A DNA stretch of 64,000 bases, taken from Arthrobacter_H sp030452125. GTDB taxonomy: Bacteria > Actinomycetota > Actinomycetes > Actinomycetales > Micrococcaceae. Positions 23,146-31,188 of the stretch are shown one piece after another. The translations under genes were made by a program, and so were the position numbers. Position 1 is the first letter of the stretch, and each line of letters begins with the position of its first letter. The stretch lies in NCBI GenBank assembly GCA_052379645.1, contig JBQSYU010000002.1, one strand, 5' to 3'. Below the pieces are notes generated by a model. The model was not told the DNA's origin. It was given only the letters and a program-made list of their open reading frames with translations, and did no database searches.

Positions 23146-24443
23146 ATACCGACACCACGAAGGGGAGGTGGCGCCGGGAAAATCATCAGACCGTCAACCT
23201 GCCCTGCCCGATCGAATGGGTCAGGCTCGCCGGGAAGACCGACGCCATGGTGTTGGCCCATCCCGAGGTCTCCCTAGATACGTTCCGGCCGAACATCGTG
23301 GTGCGCAGCCATCCGACATCCGGTTCTCTTCCGGCACTGGGCGCACAGTCGCTCGCCGGCATGCTGGGTGGGGTGCCCGGCTCCCATTGCATCGCACACG
23401 ACCGCGGGGAGGTGGCTGATCGGCCTGCGCGTGGACAATTATTCACGTTCTCCACCGACGAACACACGGTACTGGTTGACCGCTGGTTGTTTTTCGCCGG
23501 GGCAAACGCCGTGGAAATCGCAGCCCACTACACCATGGAACAACAGGAGGACATTGCTCCGCTGTTCGCCGAGATCCTTGCCGGGGCGATCATCGATGAC
23601 GCAGTAGCCGATGGGTCGATGCCCGAACCCCTGCGTGAACCGCCGCTGGACTCGTACCTCCAAGAAACCTCAGGAATCCGTGCCGAAGCCGTGGACCGGG
23701 TCTGCCGGATCCAGCCGTATCGACCGGCAGGCCCCGTGTTGACTGATGCGGCCTTCCGTCTGGTCATGGACCATGCCGGGCAGCGTCGGCTGGGGAAGAT
23801 GCAGGTGATGGCCGCTGCCGGGGAATGTGCCGAACTAGTGGCCGTAGGACTCATGGAGCCTGACGGCACCTTCACCCGTGCCTTCGAGCTGTTGTCGGTT
23901 CCCCTAAATTCGGCCCGACGACGGTTTGTCATCGAAGGCCAGTACGGTACCCAAACCACCCAGCTTGATGCTTGGGCAGGGGGAGGAGGGGTGCTGGTGG
24001 CCTCGCGGCCCTCACACGCACAACTGGTGCTCGGTGAGACGGAAAGCGCCGTCCCGTCGGGGGCCGTACGCCTGGACGTGATTCGTGAGGGCAGCCTGCC
24101 CGGTGCCATCGCTGCCTGGGCCGGCCTGGGGCCCGCGTGGAGCGTGCTGGGAACCGTGGACCAGGTTCCCATGGGGGCCTTTGAAAACCGGGTTGAGGGT
24201 TCCGGGGCCCCGCCTGCGGGAGCGGATCGCGCTTTGGAGAGAGCATGGGCCGAACCTTGGTTCGTGTGGCGCTTTCGGATGCCGGATCTGGACATGGAAC
24301 GGGCGTGGCTTAATGCCGGGGGTGCCGGACACTTTGCGATTGGCCGCTCCCCGGAAGGGACCATGAAGGTCCAGGCAACGCCTTCGGCACATGTCTGGAA
24401 AACCATGAGCCAGGAGATCGGGTTGGCTCTTCAACTTCACTAG
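23142..24443 (+). CDS. Two-domain hypothetical protein of the type VII-like operon
   Basis: 433 aa, soluble. Domain 1 (about 15-155) resembles the lone protein at 9655, ending in DRWLFFAGANAVEIAAHYTM. Domain 2 (about 160-433) has an arrangement (LVAVGLMEPDGTFTRAFELL ... GGGGVLVASRPSHAQLVLG ... VRLDVIREGSLPGAIAAW) that reminds me of EspG-type cytosolic ESX chaperones, but the match is too loose to name. GGAAGGAA 4 nt before ATG 23142, which overlaps the previous stop. A chaperone or targeting role for the LXG-like protein would fit the context. Confidence 0.55.
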   Translation: MNTDTTKGRWRRENHQTVNLPCPIEWVRLAGKTDAMVLAHPEVSLDTFRPNIVVRSHPTSGSLPALGAQSLAGMLGGVPGSHCIAHDRGEVADRPARGQLFTFSTDEHTVLVDRWLFFAGANAVEIAAHYTMEQQEDIAPLFAEILAGAIIDDAVADGSMPEPLREPPLDSYLQETSGIRAEAVDRVCRIQPYRPAGPVLTDAAFRLVMDHAGQRRLGKMQVMAAAGECAELVAVGLMEPDGTFTRAFELLSVPLNSARRRFVIEGQYGTQTTQLDAWAGGGGVLVASRPSHAQLVLGETESAVPSGAVRLDVIREGSLPGAIAAWAGLGPAWSVLGTVDQVPMGAFENRVEGSGAPPAGADRALERAWAEPWFVWRFRMPDLDMERAWLNAGGAGHFAIGRSPEGTMKVQATPSAHVWKTMSQEIGLALQLH

Positions 24444-24530
24444 CTTCCTCAAGGTCCGGGGGCGGCGAACTCCGGATTGTGCTGCGGTACGCTGCGTCCG
24501 GAGAAACAGAGAACGACGAGGAAGTGGACG

Positions 24531-25022
24531 ATGTCAGCTGAAGAATGGTCGCCGTGGGTGGCAGCAGCGTTCGGGCTGGTCAACCTGATCGCCGGAATCC
24601 AGGCCTATCGTGGCCGATACCAGGCGTGGCTGCTACTCAAAGGCGGTCTGTTCCCGGGCTGGCCGGGACTGGCATCCCTATATCTCGGGGTGGCGTTCAC
24701 CCTGGTGAGCGTCTCGCCGCTGGTGCTGGACAATGGGTCACCGCTACTCATATTAGCCATCTTTTTCACGCTGTTCCCCTCCTTGGGGATAGGCATCATC
24801 GCGATGTTCTGGTTGCCCTCGTTCATGCTTCCCGCCTGGATCAAGGAAACCCGCAGGAAAATACGGGCAGGGGAGGACCAGTACTCACGGGACATGCGTC
24901 CTGGCGGTGCCCTGTATCGTCGCCTCGGCGTCGATCCCCGATACCAGCCCGGGGGAAGCGAGGGGCCGCCCCTGGAGAATACCGATGGCGAACGCCCGAC
25001 CGTGATCCGCCGCGAAGACTAG
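24531..25022 (+). CDS. Small membrane protein, copy 2 of a tandem pair
   Basis: 163 aa paralogue of the protein at 22669, clearly the result of a local duplication around the 433-aa gene. Same hydrophobic layout and the same IKETRRKIRAGED tail; it diverges mainly in the third hydrophobic segment and the last 25 residues. GACGAGGAAG precedes ATG 24531. The 87-nt gap from the previous gene holds an imperfect CTCCGGA/TCCGGAG hairpin, so it may be expressed at a different level. Confidence 0.7.
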   Translation: MSAEEWSPWVAAAFGLVNLIAGIQAYRGRYQAWLLLKGGLFPGWPGLASLYLGVAFTLVSVSPLVLDNGSPLLILAIFFTLFPSLGIGIIAMFWLPSFMLPAWIKETRRKIRAGEDQYSRDMRPGGALYRRLGVDPRYQPGGSEGPPLENTDGERPTVIRRED

Positions 25023-25068
25023 ACCGGCACCGTCCCACCCGATGGAAGGCCTGCCGCCGTCGCACGAT

Positions 25069-25095
25069 TTGGCACTCGCCTTGACCGAGTGCCAG
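25069..25095. promoter_or_regulatory. CIRCE-like operator 1 of groESL
   Basis: TTGGCACTC-N9-GAGTGCCAG, two changes per arm from the CIRCE consensus and still perfectly symmetric in its 7-bp core. It encloses the -35 hexamer TTGACC (25081-25086). Expected ligand is the HrcA repressor. Confidence 0.7.
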
Positions 25096-25109
25096 CGACC
25101 TCATAGAGT
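25081..25109 (+). promoter_or_regulatory. groES promoter
   Basis: TTGACC (25081-25086), 17-nt spacer, TAGAGT (25104-25109). The start of transcription would fall near 25116, inside the second CIRCE. Confidence 0.65.
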
Positions 25110-25114
25110 CTGTA

Positions 25115-25141
25115 TTAGCACTCGAAGTCATCGGGTGCTAA
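25115..25141. promoter_or_regulatory. CIRCE operator 2 of groESL
   Basis: TTAGCACTC-N9-GGGTGCTAA, one mismatch from consensus, overlapping the expected transcription start. Confidence 0.9.
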
Positions 25142-25235
25142 AGCCTGAGGTACTTGCCAGCTGGCACCGCGACGACGGTTGGTACACCCCAACGGCCCCG
25201 TAACCATTGGTAACTCACGCAAAGGAGAGATCCGC

Positions 25236-25532
25236 ATGTCGGTCTCCATCAAGCCTCTCGAGGATCGCATCGTTGTTCAGCCGCTCGAGGCGGAACAGAC
25301 CACGGCTTCCGGCCTGGTCATCCCTGACACCGCCAAGGAAAAGCCCCAGGAGGGCAAGGTCGTGGCAGTGGGCCCGGGACGCGTTGACGACAACGGCAAC
25401 CGCGTTCCCGTCGATGTCGCCGAGGGCGACGTCGTCATCTACTCGAAGTACGGCGGCACCGAGGTCAAGGTCGGCGGCGCCGAGTACCTGGTCCTCTCCG
25501 CCCGCGACGTTCTGGCCATCGTCGTCAAGTAG
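25236..25532 (+). CDS. groES: Co-chaperonin GroES
   Basis: Heptameric lid of the GroEL chamber. KPLEDRIVVQPLEAEQTTASG (mobile loop region), GKVVAVGPGR and GDVVIYSKYGGTEVK are the family signatures. 98 aa. AAAGGAGAG gives a strong ribosome-binding site 7 nt before ATG 25236. HrcA/CIRCE controlled and followed by groEL after 65 nt. Confidence 0.98.
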   Translation: MSVSIKPLEDRIVVQPLEAEQTTASGLVIPDTAKEKPQEGKVVAVGPGRVDDNGNRVPVDVAEGDVVIYSKYGGTEVKVGGAEYLVLSARDVLAIVVK

Positions 25533-25597
25533 TTCCCGAGCGTGAAGCCCCGGCCCCAGCGGCCGGGGCTTCGCGCGGTGAGCAAGGAGTAGCAAAC

Positions 25598-27205
25598 ATG
25601 GCAAAGCAGCTTTCATTCAACGACGACGCCCGCAAGGCGCTCGAGGCCGGCATCAACAAGCTGGCCGATACCGTCAAGGTCACGATCGGCCCGCGCGGTC
25701 GCAACGTGGTCCTGGACAAGAAGTGGGGAGCCCCCACGATCACCAACGACGGGGTGACCATCGCCCGCGAGATCGAGCTCGACGATTCCTATGAGGATCT
25801 CGGGGCCCAGCTCGCCAAGGAGGTCGCCACCAAGACCAACGACGTCGCCGGCGACGGAACCACCACCGCCACCGTGCTCGCCCAGGCCCTGGTCAAGGAA
25901 GGCCTGCGCAACGTCGCTGCCGGCGCGGCGCCGGGCGAGATCAAGCGTGGCATCGAGGCCGCGGTCCAGGCCGTGACCGCCCGTCTGGCAGAGAACGCCC
26001 GTCCCGTCGAAGGCGAGGACGTGGCCAACGTGGCCGCGATCTCCGCCCAGGACGACGAGATCGGCGAACTGCTGGCCAAGGCGTTCGGCACGGTCGGCGC
26101 CGAGGGTGTCATCACGATCGAGGAATCGAACACGACCTCGACCGAGATGAGCATCACCGAGGGCATGCAGTTCGACAAGGGCTACCTGTCCCCGCACTTC
26201 GTGACCGACCCGGAGCGTCAGGAGGCCGTCCTCGAGGACGCCATGATCCTGATCCACTCCGGCAAGATCTCTGCCGTGCAGGACTTCCTGCCGCTGCTGG
26301 AGAAGGTTCTGCAGGCCAATAAGCCGCTGTTCATCATTGCCGAGGACGTCGAGGGCGAAGCCCTGTCCACGCTGGTGGTCAACAAGCTGCGTGGCACGCT
26401 GGGCGTCGTGGCCATCAAGGCTCCGGGCTTCGGCGATCGCCGCAAGGCCATGATGCAGGACATCGCGATCCTCACCGGTGCCCAGGTCGTCTCCCAGGAC
26501 CTCGGCCTGAAGCTGGACCAGGTCGGCACCGAGGTTCTCGGTTCCGCCCGCCGCATCACGGTCACCAAGGACAACACCACGATCGTCGATGGCTACGGAG
26601 ACACCGCGGATGTCGATGATCGGGTGGCGCAGCTCAAGGCTGAAATCGGACGCACCGATTCCGAGTGGGACAAGGAAAAGCTCCAGGAACGCCTGGCCAA
26701 GCTCTCCGGCGGCATCGGCGTGATCCGTGTCGGCGCTGCTACCGAGGTCGAGCTCAAGGAACGCAAGCACCGCATCGAAGACGCCGTCTCCGCCACGCGT
26801 GCCGCGATCCAGGAGGGCATTGTCGCCGGTGGCGGTACCGCCCTGGTCGATGCGCTCTCCGTGCTCGACACCGACCAGAACGTGGCCGCCCTCGAAGGTG
26901 ATGCCGCCGCCGCGGTGGGCATCGTCCGCCGTGCGCTGGTCCAGCCGTTGCGCTGGATCGCCCAGAACGCCGGCTTCGATGGCTACGTCGTGGCGAACCA
27001 TGTCTCCGAGTCCGCAGTGAACTCCGGCTTCAACGCCAAGACGGGTCAGTACGAGGACCTGCTGGCCGCCGGTGTCATCGACCCGGTGAAGGTCACACGC
27101 TCGGCACTGCAGAACGCCGCTTCGATCGCCGCCCTGGTGCTCACGACCGAGACCCTGGTCGCCGAGAAGCAGGAAGACGAAGACAGCGACGCCCATCAGC
27201 ACTAG
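25598..27205 (+). CDS. groEL: Chaperonin GroEL
   Basis: ATP-dependent folding chamber. KVTIGPRGRNVVLDKKWGAP and VAGDGTTTATVLAQALV (nucleotide binding) plus ALVQPLRWIAQNAG and the usual apical domain are intact. 535 aa. Instead of a GGM-repeat tail it ends EDEDSDAHQH, a short His-containing end like that of many actinobacterial GroEL1 paralogues, although it sits next to groES. Codon use is strongly optimised. A hairpin terminator follows. Confidence 0.98.
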   Translation: MAKQLSFNDDARKALEAGINKLADTVKVTIGPRGRNVVLDKKWGAPTITNDGVTIAREIELDDSYEDLGAQLAKEVATKTNDVAGDGTTTATVLAQALVKEGLRNVAAGAAPGEIKRGIEAAVQAVTARLAENARPVEGEDVANVAAISAQDDEIGELLAKAFGTVGAEGVITIEESNTTSTEMSITEGMQFDKGYLSPHFVTDPERQEAVLEDAMILIHSGKISAVQDFLPLLEKVLQANKPLFIIAEDVEGEALSTLVVNKLRGTLGVVAIKAPGFGDRRKAMMQDIAILTGAQVVSQDLGLKLDQVGTEVLGSARRITVTKDNTTIVDGYGDTADVDDRVAQLKAEIGRTDSEWDKEKLQERLAKLSGGIGVIRVGAATEVELKERKHRIEDAVSATRAAIQEGIVAGGGTALVDALSVLDTDQNVAALEGDAAAAVGIVRRALVQPLRWIAQNAGFDGYVVANHVSESAVNSGFNAKTGQYEDLLAAGVIDPVKVTRSALQNAASIAALVLTTETLVAEKQEDEDSDAHQH

Positions 27206-27218
27206 GTTGTCGTAGGAC

Positions 27219-27262
27219 GAATGACCCTCTCCCCGCGCCGTGGTGCGGTGGGAGGGTCATTC
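27219..27262 (+). terminator. groESL terminator
   Basis: GAATGACCCTC (27219-27229) pairs perfectly with GAGGGTCATTC (27252-27262), 14 nt after the groEL stop. Confidence 0.7.
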
Positions 27263-27423
27263 ACGTTAAGCGCCCGGGCCGCTCCGTGCCGGGGATGCGG
27301 GGTTTTGACCGGGTCCGCATGAGTAGTAACGGTTCGGTAACGACGGGCTGCTAAAATGGCTGACGTTGGGCCGGGAAGGGCCCCGTTGGATGCCAGCTAC
27401 CAGCCACAGGAAGGGGACCAGCC

Positions 27424-29565
27424 ATGTCCGAGCCTCCCCGTGGCCCGGGCGGCACCGCCACCCCGTCGGCGGCGCGGACCCCGGAGGCAGCCCCGGCCGG
27501 ACCGATCCCGGTCAAACCGCATTACCGCCCCGAGGTCCAGGGGCTGCGCGCCTTCGCGGTGCTCATGGTGGTCACCTATCACGTCTGGTTGGGCCGGGTC
27601 TCCGGCGGCGTGGACGTCTTCCTGCTGATCTCCGCGTTCCTGCTGACCTCCTCCTTCGCCTATAAGCTCTCCTCGGGGAAGCCCATCGGCTTGCTGCGGT
27701 ATTGGCTACACCGGTTCAAATCGCTGCTGCCGGCCGCCGTCGTCGTCCTCCTGGCCGTCCTGGCAGGAACCGCGGCGCTGTTGCCGCGGACCCGGTGGGG
27801 AGAGGTCTTCGAACAGACCTGGTCGACCCTCTTCTACACGCAGAACTGGACCCTGGCGCGGGAATCGGTGGACTACTATGCCGAGAACCACGGCGCCGCC
27901 AGCCCCTTGCAGCACTTCTGGTCGTTGTCGATCCAGGGACAGGTCTTCATCCTCTGGCCGCTGCTCATCGGCGTTTCGGCCCTCCTCTGGAAACTGATCC
28001 GCAGGAGGCGCCCGCAGCTGGGGTTCGGCCCCGTCCTGGCGGTGGCCTTCGGCCTCGTCTTCGTCGGATCGTTGGCCTACTCGATCCACGTGACCTCCAC
28101 CAGCCAGTCCTGGGCCTATTTCGACACCGGCGCCCGGTTGTGGGAGTTCGCCCTCGGGTCCCTGCTGGCCGTGCTCCTGCCCCATGCGGGGCAACTGCCG
28201 ATGGTGGTGCGAGTCGTCTTGGGGTGGGCCGGACTGTTGGCCATGCTCTCCTGCGGCATCCTGTTGCAGGTCCAACAGCAGTTCCCCGGATACATCGCCC
28301 TCTGGCCGACCCTGTCCGCCGCGGCCATCATCATCGCCGGACGGACCGGGCATCCGTTCGGTGTCGATCGCCTGCTCGCGGCCCGCCCGTTGACCCGGCT
28401 GGGGGACCTCTCCTACGCGCTGTATCTGTGGCACTGGCCCCTCCTGGTGATCTACCTGTCGGTGAACCAGTTGAACGAGCCGGACTTCCTGGGAGGCCTC
28501 GGGGTGATCGGGCTGTCCCTGGGCCTGGCCTGGGCCACGACCCGGGTCGTCGAAACCCCGTTCCACGGCTGGGTCTGGCCCACGCTGCATCGCCGTCGGC
28601 TCGGCCTGGTGGTCGGACTGCTCGTGGCCATCGTCGCGATGCCGCTCAGCGGCTGGCAGGCACGGGTCGCCGCCGACGAAACCAGCGCCCGGGCCCAACC
28701 GAAGCAAGACAACCCCGGTGCCGCATCCTTGACGCCGGGCTTCGAAGCCACCGGGGACCCCGAGGCCATGGTGCGTCCACTGGCGACCCGGCTCTCGGGG
28801 GAGTGGGCCAACTACGGCGGCGAGTGCGGCCAGGGGTATGAACTGACCGATCCGGTCATGGAATTCTGCCAAATGGGCGGGGACCCGCAGACCGCCGAGA
28901 AGACGATCATCGTCCTGGGGGATTCGCACGCCCAGCACTGGACCAGCGCCCTGGACAAGGCGGCCCAAAGGAACAACTGGGCGTGGGTTCTCATCAACCG
29001 CAATGCCTGCCGTTTCGGTGCCGAGGATCCCAGCCGTGATGCCGAATGCAACGAATTCAACCAGGTGGCCACCGACTACGTGCTGGACCACGACGCCGAT
29101 GCGGTGCTGACGCTGGGCACCCTGACCCAGGCCTATGCCTCCACCGACGAGCGCACCCCGGCCGACGAGGAGACCATCGTCCCCGGCTACGAAGAAGGAA
29201 TCCGGCCCTTCCTCGCCCAGGGAAAACAGGTCATTGCGATGCGTGACACCCCCCGCTTCGGATTCGGGGTGCCCGAATGCGTGGACCTCAATGGGCCCGA
29301 CTCGGAAAAATGCCAGGTCCCCCGGGATGAACTGATCGCCGTGGACTCCCCATTGGATGACCTTCGGGCCGAGGTCGACCGCGGCGACCTGCCGGGCGAA
29401 CTGGATTTCCTGGACATGACCAGCGTGCTCTGCCCGGAGGGCACCTGCAGCCCCGTCATCGGCAACGTGCTCGTCTATCTCGACAAATCCCATCTGACCA
29501 AAACCTATGTGCGCTCCACCTCCGAGGTGTTCGAACGCCGGCTGAAATCGGGGCTGCACTGGTGA
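27424..29565 (+). CDS. Membrane acyltransferase 3 with C-terminal SGNH domain (OafA-like)
   Basis: 713 aa. N-terminal acyltransferase-3 domain with about ten to eleven transmembrane helices: YRPEVQGLRAFAVLMVVTYH with its catalytic-type His, and GGVDVFLLISAFLLT. A periplasm-facing SGNH hydrolase-like domain starts near residue 490, with VLGDSHAQHW and the terminal DKSHLT His. Such proteins O-acylate cell-surface glycans or secondary wall polymers; the acceptor is not deducible. AAGGGGACC precedes ATG 27424. CTAAAAT near 27350 is a likely -10. Gene stands alone after the groESL terminator. Confidence 0.88.
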   Translation: MSEPPRGPGGTATPSAARTPEAAPAGPIPVKPHYRPEVQGLRAFAVLMVVTYHVWLGRVSGGVDVFLLISAFLLTSSFAYKLSSGKPIGLLRYWLHRFKSLLPAAVVVLLAVLAGTAALLPRTRWGEVFEQTWSTLFYTQNWTLARESVDYYAENHGAASPLQHFWSLSIQGQVFILWPLLIGVSALLWKLIRRRRPQLGFGPVLAVAFGLVFVGSLAYSIHVTSTSQSWAYFDTGARLWEFALGSLLAVLLPHAGQLPMVVRVVLGWAGLLAMLSCGILLQVQQQFPGYIALWPTLSAAAIIIAGRTGHPFGVDRLLAARPLTRLGDLSYALYLWHWPLLVIYLSVNQLNEPDFLGGLGVIGLSLGLAWATTRVVETPFHGWVWPTLHRRRLGLVVGLLVAIVAMPLSGWQARVAADETSARAQPKQDNPGAASLTPGFEATGDPEAMVRPLATRLSGEWANYGGECGQGYELTDPVMEFCQMGGDPQTAEKTIIVLGDSHAQHWTSALDKAAQRNNWAWVLINRNACRFGAEDPSRDAECNEFNQVATDYVLDHDADAVLTLGTLTQAYASTDERTPADEETIVPGYEEGIRPFLAQGKQVIAMRDTPRFGFGVPECVDLNGPDSEKCQVPRDELIAVDSPLDDLRAEVDRGDLPGELDFLDMTSVLCPEGTCSPVIGNVLVYLDKSHLTKTYVRSTSEVFERRLKSGLHW

Positions 29566-29678
29566 ACGAAGCCCTCCGACGGGTTGCGTTGCACACACCG
29601 GCGGAGCCAAGGCGTGTCAGTCGGGCGCCGAAGGTCCTAGGATGTAAGCAATCCTCTGACGGCTTCGAAAGGTTCCCC

Positions 29679-31184
29679 GTGTCCGAGTTCAATCCCTTTG
29701 CCCTTGAAGGCCTCACCTACGACGACGTCCTGCTGCTGCCCGGGCCCACGGATGTCATCCCCTCGGAAGCGGATACGGCCACGCGGCTGACCAAGCGCAT
29801 CACCATCAACATCCCGTTGCTCTCCGCGGCCATGGATACCGTCACCGAGGCCCCGATGGCGATCTCGCTGGCCCGTCAGGGCGGCATCGGCATCATCCAC
29901 CGCAACCTCTCCATCGACGACCAGGCCCGCCAGGTCGACCAGGTCAAGCGCAGCGAATCCGGGATGATCACCGACCCGGTGACCATCAGTCCGGATGCCA
30001 CGTTGCAGGAACTCGATGACCTCTGCGGGCACTACCGGGTCTCCGGACTGCCGGTCGTGGACGCTCAGAAGAAGCTGCTGGGCATCATCACCAACCGGGA
30101 TACCCGGTTCATCCCCCTCGAGCAGTTCCTGACCACCAAGGTCTACGAGGCGATGACCGCGATGCCGTTGATCACCGCGCGCGTCGGGGTGCCCCGTGAC
30201 GAGGTCATCGCGTTGTTGAGCAAGCACCGCATTGAGAAGCTCCCGCTGGTCGACGACGACGGCGTCCTGCAGGGCCTGATCACCGTCAAGGACTTCGACA
30301 AGGCCGAGCAGTACCCGCTGGCCACCAAGGACGACGAGGGGCGCCTGCGCGTCGGTGCCGCCGTCGGATTCTTCGGCGAAGGCTATGACCGTGCCATGGC
30401 ACTGGTCGAGGCCGGGGTCGATGCCCTGGTCGTGGACACGGCCAACGGCCACAGCCAGGGCGTGCTGGACATGATCACCCGGTTGAAGAAGGACCCGGCA
30501 GCAGCCCACGTGGACGTCATCGGTGGCCAGGCGGCCACCCGTGAGGGGGCCCAGGCACTGATCGATGCCGGCGCCGATGCGATCAAGGTCGGGGTCGGTC
30601 CCGGTTCCATCTGCACCACCCGCATCGTCGCCGGGGTCGGCGTCCCGCAGATCACCGCCATCCATGAATCCGCCAAGGCCTCCATCCCCGCCGGCGTGCC
30701 GCTGATCGCCGATGGCGGTCTGCAGCATTCGGGTGATATCGGCAAGGCCCTGGTCGCCGGCGCCGATTCGGTGATGCTCGGTTCCCTGTTGGCCGGCACG
30801 GCCGAATCCCCGGGGGAACTGGTCTTCATGAACGGCAAGCAGTTCAAGGCCTACCGTGGCATGGGCTCCCTGGGGGCCATGCAGACCCGGGGGAAGAACA
30901 CGTCCTTCTCGAAGGACCGCTACTTCCAGGCCGACGTCCCCTCGGATGAGAAGCTGATCCCCGAAGGCATCGAAGGCCAGGTCCCCTACCGCGGTCCGGT
31001 CGCCGCCGTCGCACACCAGCTGGTCGGCGGACTGCACCAGACCATGTTCTACGTCGGCGGCCGCACCATCGCCGACCTCAAGGAGCGCGGGAAGTTCGTG
31101 CGCATCACCGCGGCGGGGCTCAAGGAATCCCACCCCCACGACATCACCATGACCGTCGAAGCCCCGAACTACCGAACGCGCTGA
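29679..31184 (+). CDS. guaB: Inosine-5'-monophosphate dehydrogenase
   Basis: NAD-dependent IMP to XMP, the committed step of GMP synthesis. FALEGLTYDDVLLLPGPTDV at the start, a CBS pair (residues about 100-220), the catalytic loop GVGPGSICTTRIVAGVGVPQ with its Cys, and the flap YRGMGSLGAM. 501 aa from GTG 29679, which has GAAAGG 6 nt upstream. TAGGAT at 29638-29643 is a likely -10. The next gene begins 4 nt later. Confidence 0.97.
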   Translation: MSEFNPFALEGLTYDDVLLLPGPTDVIPSEADTATRLTKRITINIPLLSAAMDTVTEAPMAISLARQGGIGIIHRNLSIDDQARQVDQVKRSESGMITDPVTISPDATLQELDDLCGHYRVSGLPVVDAQKKLLGIITNRDTRFIPLEQFLTTKVYEAMTAMPLITARVGVPRDEVIALLSKHRIEKLPLVDDDGVLQGLITVKDFDKAEQYPLATKDDEGRLRVGAAVGFFGEGYDRAMALVEAGVDALVVDTANGHSQGVLDMITRLKKDPAAAHVDVIGGQAATREGAQALIDAGADAIKVGVGPGSICTTRIVAGVGVPQITAIHESAKASIPAGVPLIADGGLQHSGDIGKALVAGADSVMLGSLLAGTAESPGELVFMNGKQFKAYRGMGSLGAMQTRGKNTSFSKDRYFQADVPSDEKLIPEGIEGQVPYRGPVAAVAHQLVGGLHQTMFYVGGRTIADLKERGKFVRITAAGLKESHPHDITMTVEAPNYRTR

Positions 31185-31188
31185 GCCC

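Noticed and set aside
20885..25022. Complete type VII secretion system
   Set aside because: No EccB, EccC, EccD, EccE or mycosin genes are present; only substrate-like and accessory genes can be supported.
25613..27202. 529-aa frame opposite groEL
   Set aside because: An exact mirror of the optimised groEL codons; no independent start signal or domain.
27706..29610. 634-aa frame opposite the acyltransferase gene
   Set aside because: A shadow frame, Gly/Gln/Asp-rich without hydrophobic or motif structure.
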